The notes under the pieces are model-generated. The model did not search any database, was not told where the DNA came from, and worked only from the letters and a program-made list of their open reading frames with translations. A program made the position numbers and the translations under genes. From positions 1-64,000 of the forward strand of contig JALOAD010000012.1 of NCBI GenBank assembly GCA_023228995.1: 64,000 bases of DNA. Reading direction: 5' to 3'. The stretch comes from Candidatus Muiribacterium halophilum (GTDB taxonomy: Bacteria; Muiribacteriota; Muiribacteriia; Muiribacteriales; Muiribacteriaceae). This document shows, in pieces, positions 55,322 to 63,129 of this stretch. Positions within the stretch are counted from its first letter, which is position 1. Each line of letters opens with the position of its first letter.

Positions 55322-57616
55322 ATGTTTTCAGCTTCAACACATATAGAAATTGACAAAATTTTTTCAAAAGTTAAAGAATTCTGTATATGGGATTCTACAA
55401 GAGAAAAAATATCACCAAAAAATCAGTTTAAAGATATAAAAGCTATTAAAGATGCTGTTAATATAATAGAAGAATTTGCAGATGCTTTTAAATCCTATGA
55501 TTTTTATTTTAGAAGTTTTAAAGATGTTTTTAAAATATCTAAAAACCTTAAAATGAAAAATTTTTCATATTCAGTTGAAGATATAGAAGGATTTAACATG
55601 TTGTTTTTAAATCTTATGAATTTAATTAATTTTATATCAAGAATAGAAAAATTTCAGTATATTACTCTTTATAGAAATATTATATCGGTTGATACAATAA
55701 AAAATTTCTCTGCAAAGTTTGGTTATATGTTTGATTCTGAAGGTAAATTTGATATTGATCTTCATTCGGAAATAAAAAATATTAATAGAAAAATCAATAA
55801 TACAAGAAATGTTATTTTAAAAAAAATATCTGCTTTTATGAATTCAAATCCAAATCTTTTTGAAGATAATTATCATAGATATATGGACGAAAGATATGTT
55901 CTTCCATTTAAAAAAATAAATCGTAGAGAAGTTGTTATACATCAGATTTCAGATTCGGGAAATACATATTTTGCTGAACCTTTATGGCTTATTGATATGA
56001 ATAATGATCTTAGAGAGTATTCTATAGAAAGAGAAAAAATAATAAAAAAAATTATATTTGAAATAACAGACTGGCTTTCCTCTTATGGTGATGAAGTTAT
56101 ATTTATGTGTGAGATTTTTTTAGAAATTGATGAAATGCAGTCAAAAGCTGTTTATAAAAATGTTTATAATTCTGAATTCCCTACAATATGTGAAGAAATT
56201 GAATTATATGGTCTTAAAAATCCACTTATTAGCGAAAAAGATGTCGTTGCTCTTGATATACTCTTACCATCGAATAAAAATTTATGTCTTATAACTGGCC
56301 CGAATGCTGGAGGAAAAACTGTTCTTTTAAAAAGTCTTTTTTACTCTATACTTATGACAAAATGTGCAATTCCTTTAAAATGTAAAGAATATTCTAAAAT
56401 AAAAATATTTGATGAGTTGTATGATGTATTTGGTGATGAAAGTTCTATATTAAATTATATGTCAACATTTTCTTCACATATAAAAAAACTTTCTAGAGTT
56501 TTAAAAAATGCTGGAAGTAATACTATAATTTTTATTGATGAAATAATTTCTGGAACTGATCCTGAAGAAGGAGCTGCTCTTGCAATATCAATATTAAATG
56601 CACTTATTGAAAAAAACGCTAAAGTGTTTGTATCAACACATTTGAATAAAATAAAAGATTATTTTTTTACAAAACCTTCTACACAATGTATGTCTGTTAG
56701 ATTTGACATTGAAAAAATGGAACCTGTTTTTGGAGTTAATTATGATTCAATAAATTCAAGTTATGCACTTGAAATTGCACAGAAACATGGTATTAATCAA
56801 AATATAATAAACAAAACAAGAGAAATTCTTGGAGATAAAGTTTTAGAAAAAATTGATTTTATTAAAGAACTTGAAAAAGAAAGGCATAAATATTTTGAAT
56901 TAAATGATGAACTTCTCGAATTAAAGGAATTTCTTTATGAAAAAGAACGGGAAATAAAAAAAAGAGAAGATGAAATTGAAGTAAAAGGACATAAAAAAAT
57001 ACAGGGACAGCTTGAAAAATTAAAAAGAGAATTCGATGAATATAGAAGAATGGCTATTGAAAAACTCGATACTGTTAAAACCAAAACTGATGTTGCACAA
57101 ATTTTTGAGGCAAGTGCTGAAATTTCAAAAAAAGTTAAAAAATTGAAAGAGAATATAAAACTCATACCACTTGATAATAAAGATTTGTTTATAGGTAATT
57201 TTGTTTATTCAGATGATGTATCAACTCATGGTTTTATAAAAGATATAAAGGGCAATAAGATAACGATTCAGTCAGGAAATTTTTCTGTTGCTGTGAAAAG
57301 GGAAAATTTATATAAGTCTTTTGAGAAAAAAAGTAAAGAAAAAAAAGCAAAAGTTTTTACAAACACTTTAAAAAGTGTAAAAATGGAAATTAATGTCACT
57401 GGAATGGGTTTTGAACAAGCTATGATGGAAGTTGCAAAATTTATTGACTCAAGTTATTCCTCTAATATTAATCCGGTTAGAGTAATACATGGAAGAGGAA
57501 TTATACGAAAAGAATGTTTGATATTATTTAAAGATGATAAAAGAATTGCAAGTTTTGAATTTGCAGATTATTTCACAGGCTCAGATGGAGTTTCAGTGAT
57601 TTTTTTTAAAAAATAG
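55322..57616 (+). CDS. mutS2: MutS2 family ATPase
   Basis: Ribosome-collision and recombination-related MutS paralogue. ATG 55322 has a Shine-Dalgarno ggag; an earlier in-frame start at 55301 is less likely. 764 aa. Core helical domain, then Walker A GPNAGGKTVLLKSL near 325, FGDESSILNYMSTFSSH, Walker B IDEIISGTDPEEGAA near 404, STHLNK; a coiled coil at about 515-620; then a KOW-like segment and a C-terminal Smr-like domain. In that domain the DLRG nuclease motif is replaced by INVTGM, while HGRG is retained, so nuclease activity is doubtful. Confidence 0.93.
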   Translation: MFSASTHIEIDKIFSKVKEFCIWDSTREKISPKNQFKDIKAIKDAVNIIEEFADAFKSYDFYFRSFKDVFKISKNLKMKNFSYSVEDIEGFNMLFLNLMNLINFISRIEKFQYITLYRNIISVDTIKNFSAKFGYMFDSEGKFDIDLHSEIKNINRKINNTRNVILKKISAFMNSNPNLFEDNYHRYMDERYVLPFKKINRREVVIHQISDSGNTYFAEPLWLIDMNNDLREYSIEREKIIKKIIFEITDWLSSYGDEVIFMCEIFLEIDEMQSKAVYKNVYNSEFPTICEEIELYGLKNPLISEKDVVALDILLPSNKNLCLITGPNAGGKTVLLKSLFYSILMTKCAIPLKCKEYSKIKIFDELYDVFGDESSILNYMSTFSSHIKKLSRVLKNAGSNTIIFIDEIISGTDPEEGAALAISILNALIEKNAKVFVSTHLNKIKDYFFTKPSTQCMSVRFDIEKMEPVFGVNYDSINSSYALEIAQKHGINQNIINKTREILGDKVLEKIDFIKELEKERHKYFELNDELLELKEFLYEKEREIKKREDEIEVKGHKKIQGQLEKLKREFDEYRRMAIEKLDTVKTKTDVAQIFEASAEISKKVKKLKENIKLIPLDNKDLFIGNFVYSDDVSTHGFIKDIKGNKITIQSGNFSVAVKRENLYKSFEKKSKEKKAKVFTNTLKSVKMEINVTGMGFEQAMMEVAKFIDSSYSSNINPVRVIHGRGIIRKECLILFKDDKRIASFEFADYFTGSDGVSVIFFKK

Positions 57617-57620
57617 AAAC

Positions 57621-57675
57621 AATTAGCGACTACTTAACAAAATATTCATTTAAAATTTGTTAAGTAGTCTAATTA
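57621..57675. repeat. long inverted repeat after mutS2
   Basis: GACTACTTAACAAA (from 57628) faces TTTGTTAAGTAGTC (57656-57669), with extended arms AATTAG and CTAATT after a short bulge. A stable cruciform or transcript hairpin just after the mutS2 stop; lacks a clear T-run, so terminator function is only possible. Confidence 0.7.
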
Positions 57676-57694
57676 GGTAAGGCAAAACAGTAAC

Positions 57695-57843
57695 AGGCTG
57701 TTGAAAAACTAAAAAAATCAAAGATTGATACAAAATAGGGTGTGTGCCGAACTCTAAATTTAGCTTACATAGATTGGCCTGACCATGCTGTTTATTTTTA
57801 AAGTTAATTTTGAAAAAAGAAAACTGCATTTTTCAACAGCCTC
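57695..57843 (-). mobile_element. MITE copy C (~149 bp)
   Basis: Terminal inverted repeats aggctgttgaaaaa and tttttcaacagcctc enclose the same core as copy B, in reverse orientation (the core reads cttacatagattggcctgacc on +). A direct repeat gtaac flanks it (57690-57694 and 57844-57848), consistent with a target duplication. Confidence 0.82.
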
Positions 57844-58001
57844 GTAACAATTAACATGGTAAAATCACATTATGATTTTATCACTAATTAGATGCAACGC
57901 ATCGCTAATCACTAATCGTTTTATTTTGTAACATTATGTAACTTTACTTTATTTAAAATATCCCTTACAATAATAATATAAAGTAAAAACAGGAGGGGAT
58001 T
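57844..58001 (+). promoter_or_regulatory. promoter region of the secreted protein gene
   Basis: Contains a 7-bp hairpin (taaaatc/gattttA near 57860-57881), a GATGC aac GCATC hairpin related to the one at 54267, and a promoter TTTACT (57943-57948), 17 bp, TACAAT (57966-57971). A strong aggagggg (57991-57998) precedes the ATG. Confidence 0.6.
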
Positions 58002-58745
58002 ATGAAAAAAGTAGGAATAATTGCAATTGCATTTTTATTCGTATTTTCATTTGTTTCAAATTTTAATACTGTAACTATGATTGATGATCAAGAAATGTCT
58101 CAGATAACAGGTAAAGGTGGCAAAGGCGGTGGCGGTGGTGGTAGTTCTTATCAGCCTCCAGTAGATGCTGACGGACTTGCTAGCTGGGAATTTTATGATA
58201 AATTCATTACAGATTCAATTTATTATTGGAATGGAGTTGATTATAGTTTTACAAATCCTAATGGTTATACTGATTCTGATTTTGATGGTCAAATTGATTG
58301 TAATGATTCTGTTGTAATTATCGAAACTCTTAAAAATATGGGTTATGATGTTCCAGAAACAACAGTTGATGGTATTTTTTACAATTATTATACTGATTCA
58401 GGTTATGATAAAGATGTTGAAGATTTTTATACAAAACATGATTTTGATTATACTAAATCAAATCTTATACATGAAGAAGATCTTAAAGATGGTGACTGGT
58501 GGATGCTTGATAAAGGCGATTTAATATTCCTTGATTATGATAAAAATTTTGTATGGGATAATGCTGCAATATATCTTGGATGGTATGGTGGTTACACTAA
58601 TGCTGCTATGATTGCTTCAGATTATCATGATAGAGTTCTTGTTGTTGATCTTGATGATGAAAACGAAATAATAAGTCTTGATATTGAATTTGGATATTCT
58701 GATTCAAAATCACTTGATTATTACAATATTGAAGATTATTTTTAA
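58002..58745 (+). CDS. secreted Gly-rich/acidic protein with NlpC/P60-like domain
   Basis: 247 aa. Sec signal peptide (about 1-22: VGIIAIAFLFVFSFVS). Just after it is DDQEMSQITGKGGKGGGGGG, which resembles a double-glycine leader followed by a Gly run (about 28-47). The remainder is rich in Asp and Tyr. IDCNDSVVIIETLKNMGYDVP resembles the DCSG Cys motif of NlpC/P60 peptidases, and KGDLIFLDYDK then WDNAAIYLG resembles the GDLVFF and HVGIYLG motifs, with Asn at the histidine place. This assignment is tentative. It is flanked by its own promoter and terminator. Confidence 0.55.
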   Translation: MKKVGIIAIAFLFVFSFVSNFNTVTMIDDQEMSQITGKGGKGGGGGGSSYQPPVDADGLASWEFYDKFITDSIYYWNGVDYSFTNPNGYTDSDFDGQIDCNDSVVIIETLKNMGYDVPETTVDGIFYNYYTDSGYDKDVEDFYTKHDFDYTKSNLIHEEDLKDGDWWMLDKGDLIFLDYDKNFVWDNAAIYLGWYGGYTNAAMIASDYHDRVLVVDLDDENEIISLDIEFGYSDSKSLDYYNIEDYF

Positions 58746-58768
58746 CAGAAATTTATAATTTAAAATAT

Positions 58769-58797
58769 AAGCAGGTCATAATGGCCTGCTTTTTTTT
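58769..58797 (+). terminator. rho-independent terminator
   Basis: GCAGGTC (58771-58777) pairs with GGCCTGC (58783-58789) around an ATAAT loop, followed by a run of T's. Separates the secreted protein from the next gene. Confidence 0.88.
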
Positions 58798-58817
58798 ATT
58801 TTGATTGGAGTGAAATT

Positions 58818-60029
58818 ATGAAAAAAAGTTTTGTATTGTCTTTTGTTTTTTGTTTAATTATATTTTGTCATAGTGTTGAATTTGAAAATATAAGAAGTTT
58901 TATTCTTAGAGAAGAATATGGAAAAGCTCTTGATATTATTAATTCCAAAATATCAGAAGACAGTAAAAACCGAGTACTTTATGAGTTGAGAGGTGATGTT
59001 TTTTTTCAAATAGAAGAATATCCAAGAGCTTTGGAAGATTATAAAAAAGCCTATAGATTATCTTTTGAAAAAAAGAATAGTGTTTTATTAAGAGAAAAAT
59101 ACAACAATGTACTCGATAAATTATATTTAAAAAGTTTATCTTCTTTTATAAAGAAAAATGATTTCAAAACTTTTGAAGTTAATTTACCTGGAAATTACAA
59201 AAAAAATGATTTTGAAAGAATAAATTTTAAACATAATTTTGTTTTTCAAGAATTAGGTAGAAAATCTATTGGTCCAAGAGCTTTTTGTGTAAGTAATAAT
59301 AAAATATATGTAATTGATAATATGGATTATAAAATTTGTATTTTTGATAATAAAGGCGTTTTATTGAATTCATTTGGAGAAAAAGGTCTTTCAGAAGGAA
59401 GATTATTTAGACCTGTTGATATTGCTGCTAGCAAAAATAGGATTTTTGTTGCAGATATGTATAGAAATATTTTAAGAATAATTTGTTATAACGATAAGAG
59501 TGAGTTTTTATGGGAAAAAAAAATTATTCAGGTTGAACAGATTAATAATATAAAAGTAAATAATGAAATATTGTATATCAGTGGTGTTAAAGATAAAGAT
59601 AAAACTACTTTGCTTTATGATATGGATGGAAACTTAATAGGTTTAAAAAATACTTATTATGAAGATATTAAAATTGAATCTATAAAAGGTAATATAATTG
59701 AATTATCCGATAATATTCTTAAAAAAGTGTTTGAATTAAATTATCCTGACAATGCTATTACAAGAGGTCTTATATATGCGAATAAGGATTTTTTTATATT
59801 ATCTGTTAAAGTTTTAAAAGATAAAAAAGAAAAAGAATATTTATATGAACAGATTGTTTATAAAATTGATTATTCAGGTAAAATAATTAAAACTTTATGT
59901 TTTAATTCTGAATTATTTGGAAATATTGATAGAAACACAAAATATTTTTACAATCAAGATGAAAATTCTCTTTATATATCTAATATTGAAAAGAATAAAT
60001 TTAATGTTTTGAAATTTAGAGATTTTTAA
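58818..60029 (+). CDS. exported TPR and NHL-like propeller protein
   Basis: 403 aa with a Sec signal (SFVLSFVFCLIIFCHS), one or two TPR motifs (about 18-100), then propeller-like repeats (about 145-400), e.g. FCVSNNKIYVIDNMDYKICIF-type and GLSEGRLFRPVDIAA, GDY-like blades of lower regularity than in the 22970 gene. Predicted periplasmic. No catalytic residues recognised. A NUDIX gene follows after 14 bp. Confidence 0.75.
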   Translation: MKKSFVLSFVFCLIIFCHSVEFENIRSFILREEYGKALDIINSKISEDSKNRVLYELRGDVFFQIEEYPRALEDYKKAYRLSFEKKNSVLLREKYNNVLDKLYLKSLSSFIKKNDFKTFEVNLPGNYKKNDFERINFKHNFVFQELGRKSIGPRAFCVSNNKIYVIDNMDYKICIFDNKGVLLNSFGEKGLSEGRLFRPVDIAASKNRIFVADMYRNILRIICYNDKSEFLWEKKIIQVEQINNIKVNNEILYISGVKDKDKTTLLYDMDGNLIGLKNTYYEDIKIESIKGNIIELSDNILKKVFELNYPDNAITRGLIYANKDFFILSVKVLKDKKEKEYLYEQIVYKIDYSGKIIKTLCFNSELFGNIDRNTKYFYNQDENSLYISNIEKNKFNVLKFRDF

Positions 60030-60043
60030 ACTATAATTTAAAA

Positions 60044-60481
60044 ATGCTTAGAGTTAGAATTGCGATTGTCATAATGCATAATAATAAATTACTTTTGGTC
60101 AAACACAAAAAAGGTGACCGTGAATACTGGCTTCTTCCTGGTGGTGGACTTGAAGAAAATGAAACTGTTGAAGCTTGTGCTGTGAGAGAAATAAGAGAGG
60201 AAACAGGACTTAATATTTCTCTTGGCAAACTTATATTTACCAGCGAATCAATTAATCCTAATGGAAAAAAGCATATTGTAAATTTGTATTTTCAAGGTTT
60301 TTTAAAAGAGAGAGAGATTAATATTTGTATTCAGGATAGAGATATAATAGATGCTAAATTCATTGATATTCATAAAATAGACGAAATAACAATATATCCA
60401 AACATAAAAAAAGAACTAACCGATGCGTGGAGAAAAGATTTTTCACATGATGTTAGACATTTAGGAAACAGGTGGGAGTAA
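60044..60481 (+). CDS. NUDIX hydrolase
   Basis: 145 aa. The NUDIX box G-x5-E-x7-REUxEExGU is complete: GGLEENETVEACAVREIREE then TGL, at about residues 35-57. Substrate is not predictable; the short protein could act on a nucleoside diphosphate derivative or (d)NTP. Slight overlap in position with the GTG/ATG start of the next gene, so the two are probably cotranscribed. Confidence 0.9.
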   Translation: MLRVRIAIVIMHNNKLLLVKHKKGDREYWLLPGGGLEENETVEACAVREIREETGLNISLGKLIFTSESINPNGKKHIVNLYFQGFLKEREINICIQDRDIIDAKFIDIHKIDEITIYPNIKKELTDAWRKDFSHDVRHLGNRWE

Positions 60482-60483
60482 AA

Positions 60484-63036
60484 ATGCTTTTAAAGAAAAA
60501 ATACAATGTTTTAATAAAAGAGTATGAAGAAAAAATGAAATTACGTCCTGATGATGTAAATACTCTTTATAATTTAGGTAAACTTTATGAACTTAAAGGC
60601 AGGTTTGAGGAAGCAGTTAGTGTTTTTCAAAAAGCGTCAAATTTTAAACCTGATGATGTTAATATAAAAATATCTATTGGTGATATTCAAGCAAAAACTG
60701 AAATGTTTAATATTGCACTTGATACTTATAAAAAAGCTCTTAATATGAATTCTAAAAATACTCAACTTCATATAAAGATTGGTAATATATACAGAAAACT
60801 TAAAAAAGATGATGATGCTATAATTTGCTATAACAATGCAATAAAATATGATAGAAACTGTTTTTATGCTTATATTAATCTTGCACAGATATTTTTTGAA
60901 AAAGATCTTCTTGATGTTTCACTTATGAATATAAAAAAAGCTATATCAATAAATACAAATTATTCTTATGCACATTTTCTTATGGCGAAAGTTTATGAAA
61001 AACAGGGTGAATATTCAAAAGCAATGCTTGAGTATAATAAAACAATTCTTATAAATCCTGATGATGTTTATGCTATTTCAAGACTTGGTTATATTTATAT
61101 GGAAAACAAAGAGCAGGCTAAAGCTATGAAATATTGTCAAAGAGCTATAATAAAAGATCCTGACAATGTATATGCTCATTATAATTATGGATTAGTTCTT
61201 CTTAAAACAGGTAATTTTAATGACGCAGTTACTGAGCTAAAAAAAGTTTCTAATATCAATGCTGATGTTAATGATGTAAGTTATCATCTTGCAACTGCTT
61301 ATAATGAGCTTGAATTATTTGATTCTGCTATAAATATTCTTGAAAAAGTAAAAGATAAAAGTTTTTCTGAATATCTTCTTCTTGGAAATATTTATAAAAG
61401 AAAAAATGATTTTATAAATGCTGAAAAAATATTTCTAAAAAGTCTAACTATAAATCCTATGAGTGGAGAAGTTTATTATAATCTCTCTACAATTGAAAAA
61501 GCTAGGGGTAAAGTTAAAAAAGCAGTTGATTATCTTAATAAAGCAATTGAAATTGATAATGAAAACTATAAAGCATATAATCTTCTTGGAGATATTAATT
61601 CTGAAAAAGGTGATTATGATGAAGCTGTTAAATTATGGAAAAAAGCAGATTCTTTAAAAACAGAAGATGAAGGTGCAAATCCTTTATTTGAAGATAAGTC
61701 TAATATTGACGAGGATATTCAAAGATTGCGACAAGCACTTCTTATGGAATCTAATTCTTCAAAATTACATTATGAACTTGCATGTCTTTTAAAAAACAAA
61801 GGAAGACTTGAAGAAGCTATACAGGAATTTCAAAAAGTTCTTGAACTTGAACCTTCAGATCAGCATGCACAATATTATCTTGAAATTATTCTTAAAAAAA
61901 AGGGTTATTATCATAATGAAATACTTAAAATAGAGCAAAAGCTTGTCAAAGAACCTGAAAATGTTAAATTTATATTTGAGCTTGGTAAAATATGTCGAAA
62001 AAATGGGGATATTGAAAGAGCAATACTTGAATGGGAAAAAGCAATTGCTATTGATCCTGAACTTGCAGAAGCATATACTGAACTTGCTTATGCTTATAAA
62101 GCAAAAGGTGATTCATCTAAAGCATGTAGATTTTTTGAAATTGCTTTGGAAGTTGAACCTGAAAATAAAGAAGCAGCACTAAGTCTTGCAAAACTATATA
62201 AAAACACCGGAAAACTTGAGGATTCTGCAAATATCCTAAAAAGAATGATAAAGGTAGAAAGTAATTTTGATTTTAATTATCAGCTTGGTCTTGTTTATAA
62301 GATGATGGGAAAATTTGATCTTGCTCTTTTATATTTTGAATTTGCTTTTAAACATGAAAAAAAGCATGAGGATCTTCTTTATAATATGGCTTATATATTT
62401 TTCAAACTTAAAGAATATGAAAAAGCTATATTATTTGCAGAAAAAGTTATAGAACTTAATATAGAATCAGGTTCAGCTTATTATATTATTGGTAATATTC
62501 ATAAAATCAGAAATGATAATGAAAAAGCTGCTTTTTATCTTAAAAAAGCTGTAACAAAAAATCCAGAAGATCAGTTTGGACATTATCTTCTTGGTATAGT
62601 TCATAAAACTATGGGTGAAAGTGAATCTGCTGTTAAAGCTTTTCAGAAAGCTATAAATCTTAATTCAGAAGATATTTATGCTCATACAAATCTTGGTATG
62701 CTTTATTATGATGCGGGTTCTCTTGATGATGCTATTCGAGAATTTCACAAAGCAATGATAATTAATCCTGAAGATGATCTTGTACTTTATAATCTTGGAC
62801 TTGCATACTATGACAAAAAAATGCTTGAAAATGCAATTTCTGTATGGAAAAAACATATTATGATAAAACCTGATGATCCTTATGTTCACTATAATCTTGG
62901 TTATGCTTATGAGGAAGTTGGTATGCTTAAAGATGCTATTGATTCATGGGAAAAAGCTATAACTCTTGTTGATGATAGTTCAAGATTGGGTAAATTTGCC
63001 AAAGAAGCAATAAAAAATGCTCATCATTCACTTTAA
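60484..63036 (+). CDS. large TPR-repeat protein
   Basis: 850 aa made almost entirely of TPR-type repeats, about 22 to 24 of the 34-residue kind, e.g. VNTLYNLGKLYELKGRFEEAV and AIAIDPELAEAYTELAYAYK. No signal peptide or membrane helix is visible, so it is probably cytoplasmic. ATG 60484 follows ggtggga; an earlier GTG at 60472 is in frame. A central acidic gap near residues 395-415 separates two repeat blocks. No enzymatic domain. Confidence 0.85.
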   Translation: MLLKKKYNVLIKEYEEKMKLRPDDVNTLYNLGKLYELKGRFEEAVSVFQKASNFKPDDVNIKISIGDIQAKTEMFNIALDTYKKALNMNSKNTQLHIKIGNIYRKLKKDDDAIICYNNAIKYDRNCFYAYINLAQIFFEKDLLDVSLMNIKKAISINTNYSYAHFLMAKVYEKQGEYSKAMLEYNKTILINPDDVYAISRLGYIYMENKEQAKAMKYCQRAIIKDPDNVYAHYNYGLVLLKTGNFNDAVTELKKVSNINADVNDVSYHLATAYNELELFDSAINILEKVKDKSFSEYLLLGNIYKRKNDFINAEKIFLKSLTINPMSGEVYYNLSTIEKARGKVKKAVDYLNKAIEIDNENYKAYNLLGDINSEKGDYDEAVKLWKKADSLKTEDEGANPLFEDKSNIDEDIQRLRQALLMESNSSKLHYELACLLKNKGRLEEAIQEFQKVLELEPSDQHAQYYLEIILKKKGYYHNEILKIEQKLVKEPENVKFIFELGKICRKNGDIERAILEWEKAIAIDPELAEAYTELAYAYKAKGDSSKACRFFEIALEVEPENKEAALSLAKLYKNTGKLEDSANILKRMIKVESNFDFNYQLGLVYKMMGKFDLALLYFEFAFKHEKKHEDLLYNMAYIFFKLKEYEKAILFAEKVIELNIESGSAYYIIGNIHKIRNDNEKAAFYLKKAVTKNPEDQFGHYLLGIVHKTMGESESAVKAFQKAINLNSEDIYAHTNLGMLYYDAGSLDDAIREFHKAMIINPEDDLVLYNLGLAYYDKKMLENAISVWKKHIMIKPDDPYVHYNLGYAYEEVGMLKDAIDSWEKAITLVDDSSRLGKFAKEAIKNAHHSL

Positions 63037-63049
63037 ATCTTTAACCCAC

Positions 63050-63069
63050 AAACCATAAATGGTTTTATT
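63050..63069 (+). terminator. weak terminator of the TPR gene
   Basis: AAACCA (63050-63055) and TGGTTT (63060-63065) around a TAAA loop, followed by a short T/A stretch. Small stem, so modest confidence. Confidence 0.45.
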
Positions 63070-63071
63070 AT

Positions 63072-63100
63072 TTGACAAGTTTTTTATATTTTATTATTAT
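63072..63100 (+). promoter_or_regulatory. promoter of mnmA
   Basis: TTGACA (63072-63077), 17-bp spacer, TATTAT (63095-63100): a near-consensus sigma-70 promoter about 30 bp before the TTG start of mnmA. Confidence 0.8.
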
Positions 63101-63129
63101 ATACACTGCTAAAATACTAGGAGTTGACA

